From contig OZ241874.1 in assembly GCA_965203305.1 (NCBI GenBank), positions 496,001 to 560,000 on the forward strand: DNA of 64,000 nt, given 5' to 3'. The notes below the pieces were generated by a model. It had not been told where the DNA came from. It did not search any database and saw only the letters and a program-made list of their open reading frames with translations. How positions within the stretch are numbered: the first letter of the stretch is position 1; each line of letters begins with the position of its first letter. This DNA is from Bin80 sp965203305. GTDB lineage: Bacteria; Bacteroidota; Rhodothermia; Rhodothermales; Bin80. Of this stretch, positions 27,524 to 38,000 are shown piece after piece. Both the position numbers and the translations under genes were made by a program.

Positions 27524-29170
27524 CTAGAAGCCCATCCCGCCTCCCATTCCGCCCATGCCCCCGCTCGGGTCAGGCATATCTCCTCCTGCTGCTTTCTCTG
27601 GCTGGTCTGCCACGACTGCTTCTGTTGTCAGCAGCAGTCCGCTGACGGACGAGGCATTCTCCAGCGCAGCCCGCACCACTTTTGTGGGATCAATCACTCC
27701 GGCACTGACGAGAGCTTCATACGTTTCGGTTCGGGCGTTATACCCGAAGTCCCCCTCGCCTTCCTTGACTTTCTGGGCAACGATAGACCCTTCCACGCCG
27801 GCATTGGCTACAATCTGGCGCAGGGGCTCTTCCAGTGCACGGCGAACAATGTTCACCCCGACATTCTGGTCTTCATTGTCCGTGTCCACCTTGTCCAGCG
27901 CACGGATGGAGCGGATCAGCGCAATCCCTCCGCCCGGAACAATTCCCTCTTCCATGGCCGCACGGGTTGCACTCAGGGCATCTTCAAAGCGTGCTTTCTT
28001 CTCCTTCATCTCCGGCTCGGTTGCTGCTCCGATCTTGAGCACTGCCACGCCTCCGCTCAGCTTTGCCAGCCGCTCCTGCAACTTTTCGCGGTCATAGTCG
28101 CTGGTGGTCGTCTCAATCTGCTGCTTGATCTGGTTGATCCGTGCCTTGATCTGATCACTGCTGCCGGAGCCGTCCACGATGACCGTGGTATCCTTGTCAA
28201 TCACGACCCGCTTGGCTTTGCCGAGATAGTCCAGCGTTGCGTTTTCGAGGCGATAGCCTTTCTCTTCGCTGATGACGGTTCCGCCGGTCAGGACGGCAAT
28301 GTCTTCCAGCATGGCTTTTCGGCGATCTCCGAAGCCGGGGGCTTTGACGGCAGCTACGCGCAGGGTTCCGCGCAGCTTGTTGACCACCATTGTGGCAAGA
28401 GCTTCGCCTTCCACATCTTCGGCAATCACCAGCAGCGGTGCACTGGTCTGGGCAATCTTTTCCAGGATGGGAAGCAGGTCTTTCATGGCGGAGATCTTCT
28501 TGTCAAAGATGAGCAGGTGCGCATCTTCCAGCACGGTCTCCATGTCATCCGGGTTGGTGACGAAGTAGGGAGACAGGTACCCGCGATCAAACTGCATTCC
28601 CTCGACCACTTCCAGTGTGGTTTCGGTGCCCCGTGCCTCTTCCACGGTGATCACGCCGTCTTTGCCGACCTTGTCAAAGGCATCGGCAATGAAGGTTCCG
28701 ATAGCTTCGTCATTGTTGGCACTGATTGCGCCCACCTGGGCAATCTCGCTGCGCCCTTCAATGTCCCGGCTTTGGGAGCGGAGGTGTTCAATCACCTGAC
28801 TGACGGCCTTGTCAATGCCGCGCTTGAGATCCATCGGGTTGGCACCGGCGGTGACATTTTTCAGTCCTGCGGTCATGATGGCCTGTGCCAGCACGGTTGC
28901 CGTAGTGGTGCCATCGCCGGCCACATCATTGGTTTTGGACGCGACTTCCTTGACCATCTGTGCGCCGACATTTTCCAGCTTGTCTTCCAGTTCGACTTCT
29001 TTGGCGACGGTCACGCCATCTTTCGTGATGGTGGGGGAGCCGAACTTCTTTTCAATGATCACATTGCGTCCTTTGGGACCGAGGGTAACCTTGACAGCAC
29101 TAGCGAGCTGGTCCACGCCCCGTTTGAGGGCTCCGCGAGCGTCTGCGTCAAAAATGATTTGTTTTGCCAT
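27524..29170 (-). CDS. groEL: 60-kDa chaperonin GroEL
   Basis: This full-length 548-residue GroEL carries the ATP-binding signature GDGTTTATVLAQAI and the flexible Gly-Gly-Met tail (GGMGGMGGGMGF). It assembles into the double-ring folding chamber in the cytosol with GroES. It lies 42 bp behind groES on the same strand, as a groESL operon under the CIRCE operator at 29552. The stop codon TAG (27524-27526) is inside the 8-bp target duplication of ISL3 copy A, so the insertion kept the coding sequence intact but removed the native 3' end. Confidence 0.98.
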   Translation of the reverse strand: MAKQIIFDADARGALKRGVDQLASAVKVTLGPKGRNVIIEKKFGSPTITKDGVTVAKEVELEDKLENVGAQMVKEVASKTNDVAGDGTTTATVLAQAIMTAGLKNVTAGANPMDLKRGIDKAVSQVIEHLRSQSRDIEGRSEIAQVGAISANNDEAIGTFIADAFDKVGKDGVITVEEARGTETTLEVVEGMQFDRGYLSPYFVTNPDDMETVLEDAHLLIFDKKISAMKDLLPILEKIAQTSAPLLVIAEDVEGEALATMVVNKLRGTLRVAAVKAPGFGDRRKAMLEDIAVLTGGTVISEEKGYRLENATLDYLGKAKRVVIDKDTTVIVDGSGSSDQIKARINQIKQQIETTTSDYDREKLQERLAKLSGGVAVLKIGAATEPEMKEKKARFEDALSATRAAMEEGIVPGGGIALIRSIRALDKVDTDNEDQNVGVNIVRRALEEPLRQIVANAGVEGSIVAQKVKEGEGDFGYNARTETYEALVSAGVIDPTKVVRAALENASSVSGLLLTTEAVVADQPEKAAGGDMPDPSGGMGGMGGGMGF

Positions 29171-29212
29171 TGGTTGGGTACGATTGTCTGGTTGATGAAT
29201 GAAAAGGGATAC

Positions 29213-29497
29213 TTACTTGAGGATGCCGAGGATATCGCTTTCGCGCATGATCATGTAGTCCTGATTGTCCAGGGTGACCTCGGTTCCCGAGTACTTGCCA
29301 TAGAGGACGGTATCGCCGGCTTTGACGGTCATGTCAATCTTGGTTCCGTTCTCTACGCGTCCGGGTCCGGCGGCTAGCACGACTCCTCGCTGGGGTTTTT
29401 CCTTGGCGGTGTCGGGGATGTAGAGTCCGCTGGCGGTTTGCTCTTCGGCATCCTGTGCCTGCACGACCACGCGATCACTAAGAGGTTGAATATTCAT
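29213..29497 (-). CDS. groES: 10-kDa co-chaperonin GroES
   Basis: This 94-residue protein matches GroES throughout (PLSDRVVVQAQDAEEQTASG near the start, the mobile loop and GDTVLYGKYSGTEV). It caps the GroEL ring during folding. The gene begins 54 bp from the CIRCE operator and is first in the groESL operon. Nothing unusual is seen. Confidence 0.98.
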   Translation of the reverse strand: MNIQPLSDRVVVQAQDAEEQTASGLYIPDTAKEKPQRGVVLAAGPGRVENGTKIDMTVKAGDTVLYGKYSGTEVTLDNQDYMIMRESDILGILK

Positions 29498-29551
29498 GGG
29501 GGTAATAGAGTTGGGTTATGGTGGTTGTGAGTATACCGTACACCTGTTTTG

Positions 29552-29578
29552 TTAGCACTCACATGAGAGGAGTGCTAA
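29552..29578. promoter_or_regulatory. CIRCE operator (HrcA-binding site)
   Basis: A perfect match TTAGCACTC - 9 nt - GAGTGCTAA lies upstream of groES. This is the consensus site for the heat-shock repressor HrcA, so groESL is expected to be derepressed on heat or misfolding stress. hrcA itself is not in the window. Confidence 0.97.
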
Positions 29579-29750
29579 CTTGCATGCCGCCAGTTTGTTT
29601 CTTTCGCAGGTTTGCATGTTTGACAGGATGTATCATGTACACGGCAATTCCCTGTTGCAAACAGTGTGCCACACCGTATCAGGGCAAAATGGGCAGGTGC
29701 ATGTGTCAGAATAACCGCTATATTTCCAAAAGAATAGACAAGTTGACATC

Positions 29751-30233
29751 ATGACCGCCCGGATTCACTGGATTGGATGGACAGGAGCATTTCTGCTCAT
29801 GGCAGTTTTGCCAGCACTCGCCAGCATTCCCCCGTGGCTCAGTGAACCATTACGGCTAGTGCTGATGCAGGCGTTTGATCCGCTCTGTCATCAGATTGCC
29901 GAACGTTCTCCTCATGTGCACGGGGTTCAACTGGCCGTATGTCACCGGTGTTATGGAATATTGCTTGGTCTCGCCTCCGGGCCTGTCTTTGCCCTGATTT
30001 TTCGTGTATGGAGCGGCAGAAACGGGCGCATGCTGGTGATTGCGTCAATTGTTCCACTCGCACTGGACTGGGGGTTGGATATCCTCGGTGTGCTGGAGAA
30101 TACGGCAGAAACTCGTCTGATCACTGGGGCAATTTTTGGTGTGGTTGCTGGCGTTCTGGTTGCCCGTGCCATGTCATGGCGCAGGAGTAATCGGAATGTG
30201 GAGATAAGGTTCTCTGAAGTGGAGGCTCATTGA
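29751..30233 (+). CDS. DUF2085 membrane protein
   Basis: This 160-residue protein has about four hydrophobic helices. The family's cysteine pattern is present, DPLCHQIAERS followed by VCHRCYG, and may bind metal or heme. DUF2085 proteins are small inner-membrane proteins of unknown role. It is divergent from groES across the CIRCE region. A 39-codon Cys-rich frame (29635-29754) ends in an ATGA overlap with its start but lacks other support. Confidence 0.82.
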   Translation: MTARIHWIGWTGAFLLMAVLPALASIPPWLSEPLRLVLMQAFDPLCHQIAERSPHVHGVQLAVCHRCYGILLGLASGPVFALIFRVWSGRNGRMLVIASIVPLALDWGLDILGVLENTAETRLITGAIFGVVAGVLVARAMSWRRSNRNVEIRFSEVEAH

Positions 30234-30343
30234 ACTGGACTGCGAGGTCAGTGAAGGCGTGCAGATGCAGTACGGTACGGGGAAAGCGGGGATCTTGCAG
30301 ATTATTGCTTTCTATGCCGCAACAAATCACAGATGAAGTTGTT

Positions 30344-30401
30344 CCCTCATATGGTCCCTACTCCCTATACACTGGCGGTATTATGAATTTTCGAATGGAT
30401 A
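30344..30401 (+). repeat. Decayed right end of the MITE
   Basis: The sequence CCCTCATATGG...CACTGGCGGTATTATGAATTTTCGAA corresponds to the last 60 bases of the MITE read in the orientation of the 55565 copy. The terminal repeat is eroded and no left half is found nearby. Confidence 0.5.
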
Positions 30402-30413
30402 TGGATGCGTTCA

Positions 30414-30729
30414 TCAAAGGTGCACAAAATTTCCTGTCTTCCCCGAGTTACCCAAGGGAGAATCGGCCGTCAGACGATACAGGTAAATCCCTGCAGAAAG
30501 TGAGGCACCATCAATTTGAATGCTCCTGTTTGGTAAAGACACGCCTTCCCAGCAGATCTAGAACCTCTATTTCTATCTCCGCCGACCACGGAAGGTTGAA
30601 CGATACATGTGTCCGATGCTTGTGAATCGGATGTACCCGCGGGACATAGTGATGTATTGCTGATGATTGAACCTCTTCGCCAACTTCGCATCGCAAAAAA
30701 CTCCCTGTACTCCCATGTTTGTACGACAT
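30414..30729 (-). pseudogene. Remnant of a T9SS-sorted protein C-terminus
   Basis: One minus-strand frame reads THVSFNLPWSAEIEIEVLDL followed by LGRRVFTKQ and stops. After a frameshift, the next frame gives ASLSAGIYLYRLTADSPLG and ends at 30414. This is the C-terminal sorting domain of a surface protein, closest to that of the LRR protein at 31074. The rest of the parent gene is gone. It shows that this locus has carried more surface-protein genes than now survive. Confidence 0.7.
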
Positions 30730-31073
30730 CAGAATGATGTAGCCGTCAAAGCCATCCGATCACCTCTCCATAGGTCAAACCTGCCACACTTCATGTGATC
30801 CCGAAACATACATATTGTCGCCCTGTGAAGCTCTGTCGGTGGAGCCGGCCTACCATACCATGGATAATTTCAGTCACAACCTATGCTACGAGTTCTTATA
30901 TTGGGTGAGGCAGGCGGTTCTGTTGCGAATCAGTGTGTCAGATGTGGTTTTTCAATTTCATCCATGATGATTCACAGGCATCTGACCGATTTTGCATGAA
31001 TCCTGTGTTTTATGCTTGATTCCACCACGGTTACTGTGGACGGAGACTCTAAAATGAAATTCTCTCACTCGCC

Positions 31074-33014
31074 ATGACAAACTCTCGAATATGCTTCACA
31101 ACGGGAACGGTCTTGTTGCTACTGCTCAGTCCCCCCTTTGCTGCGTCTGTGTCCTGGGGGAAGGCCGACGAGGTAAGTTCCACGCATGCAGCACTGGTTG
31201 CACTCTACACCGCAACCGGCGGGGCTCGGTGGAATCATAATGACGGCTGGGACACAGGCACAGTGCCAGCGAGCATGGAAGATTTCAACCAGTGGCACGG
31301 AATTACGGTTGATGGCGGGAAGCTAGTTACGATTGCTTTGGCATCCAATAACCTGCGTGGGGAGCTTCCTTCCGAACTCGGTAATCTGTCATATCTGGAG
31401 GGGTTGTTTCTCTACGACAATCAACTTACCGGAGAGATTCCTTCTGAATTCGGCAACCTGTCAAGCCTGACGCAACTGGCTCTATATGACAATCAGCTCA
31501 CCGGGGAGCTTCCTTCTGAGCTTGGCAATCTGTCAAGCCTGACGGGGCTTTATTTGCACAAGAATCAACTTACTGGGGAGCTTCCTTCTGAATTGAACAG
31601 CCTGCTGAGCTTGGAGCAGCTGACCCTGCAGGATAATCAACTCGCGGGCGAAATTTTTCCTGAGCTGGGCAATCTATTGAATTTGCAAGTGCTGGTTCTG
31701 TACGGCAATCAATTCACGGGCGGGATTCCCTCTGAGCTGGGCAACCTGTCAAACTTGCAAGAGCTGGTCTTGTATGGCAATCAACTCACGGGCGGGATTC
31801 CCTCTGAACTCGGTAACTTGCTAGACTTGCAAGAGCTGGTTTTGTATGGCAATCAGTTGACCGGGGAGATTCCTTCCAGACTTGGTAACCTGCCGAAATT
31901 GCGAGGGTTGTACCTACACGAAAATCAACTCACAGGCGAGATTCCAGGAGCACTTGGCAATCTGTCAACCATAGACTCACTCTCCCTACACAAGAATCAG
32001 CTTACGGGCAAGATTCCGACAGAACTGGGTAACCTGTCAACCATAGACTCGCTATCACTGGGAGATAATCAACTGACGGGTGAGATTCCAACGGCACTTG
32101 GCAACCTGTCAAACTTGAAAAGTCTTTCCTTGGGAGGCAATCAGCTTACAGGTGAGATTCCAACGGCATTTGGCAAATTGTCAAGCCTAGTGAGACTGGA
32201 TCTATCCGACAACCAATTGACAGGTAGTCTTCCCCCTGAACTTGGCAGTCTATCAGATCTGGCGAGGTTATGGCTGCATGAGAATCCGTTGACGGGCAAG
32301 ATTCCTCGCAGTTTCCTCCAGTTGGGAAATCTCCAGAGTCTTCTTCTCCCTGATGGTGTGTGTGCGCCGCAGGATGACGAGTTTCAGACATGGCTAAGTA
32401 CGACATTTCCAGACATGACTTTTTCTGCGTGTACAGGGATCTCGTTTACGGGTCAAGTTGACAACCAGTCTTATCCGCTTGCACAGACTATTTCACCACT
32501 GACTTTACCCGAGGCTACTGCAGGAGTCCCCCCGATTACCTATGCACTGATCCCTGCGTTGCCGCAGGGACTCAGCTTTGATGGCTCAACACGTATAATC
32601 AGTGGAACACCAACGGAAATCACTCCGGCGGTGATGTATACCTATAAGGCAACCGACGCGCACAATTCCAGAGACAGCCTGCAATTTAGTATTGAGGTGT
32701 ATTCTTCTGTCTCCGCTGAGCAGGAATCCCTGCCTGAGAAGTTTGTCGTTCACTCCAGCTATCCGAACCCGTTTCGGCATACAACCAGTATCCGGCTTGA
32801 TCTTCCGTGGCCTGCACAGATGGGGATAGAAGTTCTGGACATGATGGGACGGCGCGTTTTCGTGCAACCACCGATTATCTTGCCTGCAGGTTCAGGGCAG
32901 GAGATCGTGCTGCATGAGATGCCCCTCTCCTCAGGGGCATACCTGTATCGTTTAACGGCCGATTCCCCAGAGGGTCGCTCCGTGCATCTGGGGCAGTTCG
33001 TACGAATTCGGTAG
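31074..33014 (+). CDS. LRR surface protein with Ig-like and T9SS domains
   Basis: This 646-residue secreted protein has a signal peptide (to about residue 26) and an N-terminal cap like that of plant-type LRR proteins (HAALVALYTATGGARW). About 14 leucine-rich repeats of 24 residues follow, with the pattern ELGNLxxLxxLxLxxNQLTGxIP. Then come a putative Ig-like (He_PIG) domain at about 455-545 and a C-terminal type IX sorting domain from about 560 (SSYPNPF...LGQFVRIR). The protein should be exported by Por secretion and attached at the surface, where LRRs usually bind protein or glycan. The repeats are also repeats at DNA level (72 bp), which favours changes in copy number. A related gene follows 174 bp downstream. 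Confidence 0.92.
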   Translation: MTNSRICFTTGTVLLLLLSPPFAASVSWGKADEVSSTHAALVALYTATGGARWNHNDGWDTGTVPASMEDFNQWHGITVDGGKLVTIALASNNLRGELPSELGNLSYLEGLFLYDNQLTGEIPSEFGNLSSLTQLALYDNQLTGELPSELGNLSSLTGLYLHKNQLTGELPSELNSLLSLEQLTLQDNQLAGEIFPELGNLLNLQVLVLYGNQFTGGIPSELGNLSNLQELVLYGNQLTGGIPSELGNLLDLQELVLYGNQLTGEIPSRLGNLPKLRGLYLHENQLTGEIPGALGNLSTIDSLSLHKNQLTGKIPTELGNLSTIDSLSLGDNQLTGEIPTALGNLSNLKSLSLGGNQLTGEIPTAFGKLSSLVRLDLSDNQLTGSLPPELGSLSDLARLWLHENPLTGKIPRSFLQLGNLQSLLLPDGVCAPQDDEFQTWLSTTFPDMTFSACTGISFTGQVDNQSYPLAQTISPLTLPEATAGVPPITYALIPALPQGLSFDGSTRIISGTPTEITPAVMYTYKATDAHNSRDSLQFSIEVYSSVSAEQESLPEKFVVHSSYPNPFRHTTSIRLDLPWPAQMGIEVLDMMGRRVFVQPPIILPAGSGQEIVLHEMPLSSGAYLYRLTADSPEGRSVHLGQFVRIR

Positions 33015-33188
33015 CGACCCGGAATCATTGAAACCTGAACTGATTTTCACTTGGCCTCCTGTAAAATGAGTCGCACACATGAAATGCCTGTGCCTTGGGT
33101 CCTCTCAGGACAATACGAGTACTTGATCCGGTGAGTTACGCGAGGACCCGCTCGCACCCTTCTATCATCCTGTCTTACAATTCTGATC

Positions 33189-34547
33189 ATGTTTAGAATC
33201 CTATTCCTACTGTGGTCTTGTTCCCTGCTTGCCGTGTCTGTGTCTTGGGGACAGGCAGGCAAAATAGACTCTACGTACAAAGCATTGATTGCACTCTATG
33301 ATTCGACGAACGGGGATCAATGGAGCAATAATGACGGCTGGGACACAACGGGGACAGTCCCTGCGAGTATGGAAGATTTTGGCAGCTGGTACGGGCTGAC
33401 GGTGCTTGGCGGGGATTTGTACAAAATTGCACTGGATTCTACCAACCTCAGTGGGAAGATTCCCCCTGAACTCGGTAACCTGTCAGGTCTGGGTGTACTG
33501 GAGTTGCAAGGGAATCAACTGACGGGCATACTCCCTCCTGAATTGGGTAATCTTGTCAAATTGGGTTGGATGGAGTTGCAAGGGAATCAGCTTACAGGTG
33601 AGATTCCTGCAGAGTTCGGCAATTTGTTGAACTTACGCGCACTGAATTTGCAAGGGAATCAACTGACGGGAGTACTTCCTGCTGAATTGGGTAATCTGTC
33701 CAAGCTGGAATTTCTGGAGTTGCAAGGGAATCAGCTGGCGGGCGAGATCTCCTCCGAGCTCGGCAACCTGTTGAACTTGAGTACACTGGATCTGCAGGAC
33801 AATCAATTTACGGGGATGCTTCCCCCTGAATTGGGCAACCTTTCCCAACTGGAATTTCTGGAGTTGCAAGGCAATCAACTGACGGGTGAAATTCCCGCAA
33901 CCCTTGGAAATCTGCCAAACCTGCTGGAGATGAACTTGGCAGGAAACCAGCTGACAGGTCAAATCCCATCCGCCCTTGGCAACCTTGAGACCCTGATATG
34001 GCTGAGGTTACAGGATAACCAATTTATGGGCGAAATCCCACAGGAACTTGGAAACCTGTCAAACCTGAGCGTACTGAACCTGGAAGAAAATCAGTTGACA
34101 GGCATGATTCCACATAGCTTCCTGAAACTGCAAAAACTGGCTATGCTTCACCTCCCCGACAGCGTGTGTGTACCGCAAGGAGATGAGTTTCAGGCATGGC
34201 TGAGTACGATCCCAATTCTGCGGGTCCTCGTGTGTGGTGCCGTGGCAGTTGAGTCGGATGTTTTACCGAAAGAATTCGTCGTTCACTCCAATTACCCAAA
34301 TCCTTTCCGGCGTTCCACACATCTGGTGTTTGATCTTCCCCGGTCTGCACATGTACAGGTCGAGGTACTTGACATCACGGGAAGGAATGTATTCACGAAG
34401 CCATCTGCAGGCTTTGCACCAGGGTGGAGACATGAAATCGAACTGAATGGCATGGCACTTCCCTCAGGAACATACCTGTATCGTTTGACAGCGACATCCA
34501 CTGAAAGCAGTCTAGTACATACTGGTCACCTTGTAATCATTCGATAA
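33189..34547 (+). CDS. LRR surface protein with T9SS domain
   Basis: This 452-residue paralogue of the preceding protein has a signal peptide, the same N-terminal cap (KALIALYDSTNGDQW), about 10 LRRs of 24 residues, and an LRR end cap with a PDSVCVPQGDEFQAWLS motif. The C-terminal type IX sorting domain (YPNPFRRST...SGTYLYRLTATS) follows directly; the Ig-like domain of its neighbour is missing. The similarity suggests a tandem duplication. Its ligand is unknown. No promoter was identified, and it might be co-transcribed with the upstream gene. Confidence 0.92.
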   Translation: MFRILFLLWSCSLLAVSVSWGQAGKIDSTYKALIALYDSTNGDQWSNNDGWDTTGTVPASMEDFGSWYGLTVLGGDLYKIALDSTNLSGKIPPELGNLSGLGVLELQGNQLTGILPPELGNLVKLGWMELQGNQLTGEIPAEFGNLLNLRALNLQGNQLTGVLPAELGNLSKLEFLELQGNQLAGEISSELGNLLNLSTLDLQDNQFTGMLPPELGNLSQLEFLELQGNQLTGEIPATLGNLPNLLEMNLAGNQLTGQIPSALGNLETLIWLRLQDNQFMGEIPQELGNLSNLSVLNLEENQLTGMIPHSFLKLQKLAMLHLPDSVCVPQGDEFQAWLSTIPILRVLVCGAVAVESDVLPKEFVVHSNYPNPFRRSTHLVFDLPRSAHVQVEVLDITGRNVFTKPSAGFAPGWRHEIELNGMALPSGTYLYRLTATSTESSLVHTGHLVIIR

Positions 34548-35041
34548 TATCTAAACACCGCAAACGCACAGTGCAGCCTCTATGAACAGCTCCCTTTGTC
34601 ATCTTCATAGTTCCGCAAGCACGGAGAATTTCACTGGTTACTCTTTTCGTCTATCTGCGGGTTTCGCATATTTGAGAATTCAAACCTGCTCGTTTTCGCA
34701 CTTCATCTATTCGATGTGAGATGCGCCACTGATCTTCAATGACTTGACTGGGATATGCTGGCTGGGGGAGGTATCAGGCGTGGTGCCAAAGCAATTAAAT
34801 CTGGTACCATCCCCGATTTCTGACTATGCTGTTTCGTACATTGGGCTGTGATATACTGGAAAAGATGGTGGCACTCTCGGCATTGATAGAACTGTGCAGC
34901 AATAGAACAGGGGTTCCCTGAGAACTTGATGATGCACCAAATGGACACAGGGAGTGCACATGACGGCATGCCCTCCAGTATTTTGCCTGTACAAGTTGCA
35001 TTATGAAGCAGATTTGTAACGAATGAAAGTTTGCAAGACTC
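34548..35041. other. Intergenic region, nothing recognised
   Basis: This 494-bp gap between the LRR gene and the giant surface-protein gene shows no coding, repeat or hairpin signal that could be supported. It presumably holds the promoter of the downstream gene. Confidence 0.4.
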
Positions 35042-38000
35042 ATGAAAAACATACTATGGGGCGGGTTGCCAATTCTGATTCTTCTGCTCACGGCATCCAG
35101 TGCGTCTGCACAAGTGCCACCGACACGTTACATAGACAGGGACTTTGGTTCCAGTACTGGCAACTGCACTAGCCATGCCGCACCGTGTACGCTGGATTAT
35201 GCCAATGGACTGACTTCAAATACCAGCGGAACCAAGTTCCTGGTCCGGATCCGAAGAACAGGCGAGCAGGTTCGGCTGGCATCTCCTGGCAGCCCCCTGT
35301 CTAGCGAGATCATCTTTGGTGCCTATGTAAAAGGAAGTGGAGCAGAGGTAGCAGGTACCCTGGAGTTCACGGGTGAATTTCAAATTGCTCCTGCCGGGCA
35401 GGTACAGCTTCATGAAAAGATCAGTCTCCGGTTCCAGGATATTACCGTGCAGGATGGGAGCAGAACCAATGATTTTATCCTCATTGCCGACGACATGCCT
35501 GGGGGCAGGGTTATCGTTTCTGGGACCCTGACTCTGAATGCTCCCTTGTCCAGGATGGACAAGTTGGTCATCTCGGAGGATCTGAATCTTGACGGAGACC
35601 ACAGGCTGGTCGTGAACGAACTGACAGTCCACCAAGGGGCCACACTGACACTGGAAGATACAGGGATTCAGGTTGCCCTGAAGCGTGGGGCGACGGACAC
35701 AGACAAGGCCGGGATCCTCTCTGTGGATGGATCAATTATGGGTGCTGACACTCTGTGGATTGCTGGACCAAACAGTGAGGAGGGGCGAGGCGGTGCAAGT
35801 GACGAATTCTTTCACCGGTATGATGAGTATCTCCCGGATGACGAGGGGCTTGTGGATTACAAAGACTGCATCCGTATTACTGGGGATGGCAAAATCTCTT
35901 CCACCCTCATTGCAGTAGCCAGAGGGAACCTCTGCATTGAGCTGGATGAGCTGGGTGCAGTGGTGGCAGTCGGGAGTATTGTCGAAAGCGGCACCCGAAA
36001 CACCGCCACAGGAATGGAGCAGGATCGGATTACCACGGATCTTATTTTCAGGGAAAAGGCAGAGATTGACGGAGATGTGAAGCTCTGGGGGGATGCGAGA
36101 ATGGTCTTTGAGAAGCCGGTGACCATTACAGGGGATGTAGAGCTGGATGATCGCGAGAATCCTTTTGCAAGTGATTTCGGACAATCGCGTACACAAGCTG
36201 CCCGTCAAGGAGTGCAGTCCGCAGGGTTCGGGTTGTATTATTGTGCATATCTTACCCAGAGGGTAGATACAAAGGAACGTGCCGTCCATATTCCCGGGCT
36301 TCAATTTGAGGCAGTCGGGGTCATTGAAGGAAGTCTGATGGTGAACTCTTCGGTACTCTCGGATGAGTCAGCCAGAAGCCAGCCGTCAGATACGAAATGC
36401 GCCCCCAGAGTATTGTTCATAGCCCCACCTGTGGAGAATACTTTGACGGCGGATGTGGAAATCATGTCTCGCATTGACGGGGATGTAACCATTGAGTCTG
36501 ACGAGACCTTCGGGTCCGAAGGCAGGCTCTTTCTGGATTCTGACAGTCGGCTGGTCAATACCGCCATCCGCTCTACTGCCCACAGTCTGCGAGTAGGGCG
36601 GGACATTATAGCGAATGGACTTACCATTGGAATGAGGAAGCCCGCAATCTCGCAAATTTCTGGACAGTGTGGCTTGGACAAGGGAAATGCAGAGGTTGAT
36701 CTCGCGCTCAAATTTGGGAATCGCATTGTTCTTGCGGAGGAAGAGGAGCATGTCATTGCGGGTTCTGTCACGCTGGATACCGTCGTTCTTCTTGGGAAAC
36801 TGAGTATTCAGAGCGGCCCCGCCACAATCAAACTGTTGAAACTTGGCCCTTCGGCGGAGATCGTCTCAGAGGATGGGAGCAAAGGACTGACCGTGGATGG
36901 AGATCTTATCCTCCAGGGCCGCGGGCTGATCGGGTCACTGTCCAGCGCATCTGTGATCAAAAACCTTGTTTATGCCAGCCGGGAAACCGATTCTCTCAAA
37001 GGAATCGGGACAGCTGAGCAACCTGCAGAGGCAGTCTCTATCCTGGGAGGTGCAGGAGAGCTGAGGCTGGACAAGGTGATGAGGGTGAAAAATCTCGGAA
37101 TCTGCGGCGGGGATTTGGTATTGCGTGAAGCAGGAGAACTCAGCGACTCTACCCTGTATGTCCACGACAAGATCACGGTCAGGAACGGCACGCTAAAAAG
37201 GGACATCAATTCTCCTGGCAGCATCGCTACCGACATGGCGGAGGAAGCAAGCATAAATGATCGGTACATTCTGAGTTATGTCGGGGCAGGAGTACGCACA
37301 ATACCGGAAAATGCGCTGGAGTGGTTTGATCCGCGGGATGTGATTGTGAACCACAGAAATGCAGTGATCACGGTAGAGGGTGACCACGACATTCCTGGGA
37401 AGCTGACCGTTATGCAGGGGAGATTCACTGTGAACGGCATTCTGGCCACTGGAACCTCTCCCCTGCACCGCAGTGGAGATGATGTGCAGTTATACATCAT
37501 CAATTATGGCATCACCGTGGGTAGCAAAGGAGTACTGCATGTGAGCGGAGACAGTGTGATCGTTCATGGCCAGGTACAATTGACGGGCGGAACTCTGACA
37601 GCAGGGGGCGGGGATATGTGGGTCCCAGGGCGATTGGATGGCATGAATTACGCGAACGGAACTGCATCAGTGACCGGTCGCGGGACTGTTGACCTGAGAG
37701 GCGGCAGACTGATTCTGGGGCCAGAGTTAATGGATCCGTCAGATGAGTTCACGGGGGATGATCTGCCAGATGTGCTCATGTCCTTTCTCGGGACACTCAG
37801 AGCGGATATTATTGTACCGAAGGGAAGCAAAGAAACCCTGATTAGTGGAGGTCTCGGAGTGGTGAAGTTTGACGGAACGCGAACTCCGAAAAAGAGTGGA
37901 GGCACACCAAATCAATCCGGCTTCCTGGTGCTGACCGGAGGCAGTGTAGACAGTTTGATCGCGGAGAACGGGTCAGTTGCATCCGCAGGTTCCAGCGTTA

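Larger units (their letters stand above)
30234..31073. other. Degraded region with remnants
   Basis: About 840 bp without an intact gene. It contains a decayed right end of the MITE (30344-30401) and a minus-strand remnant of a T9SS-sorted protein (30414-30729), both listed separately. Nothing is recognised in 30730-31073, which should hold the promoter of the LRR gene. Confidence 0.5.

Noticed and set aside
27164..29377. A 737-codon open frame on the plus strand opposite groEL
   Set aside because: It is antisense to a certain gene, begins inside the transposase and has low-complexity His/Cys-rich composition typical of a shadow of codon bias.
29635..29754. A 39-codon Cys-rich frame ending in an overlap with the DUF2085 start
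   Set aside because: There is no ribosome-binding site or family support, and it lies in the groES upstream region; it may be a chance frame.
31318..34140. Regular repeats that could suggest a CRISPR array
   Set aside because: The 72-bp periodicity encodes 24-residue LRR units in frame; there are no unique spacers and no cas genes.
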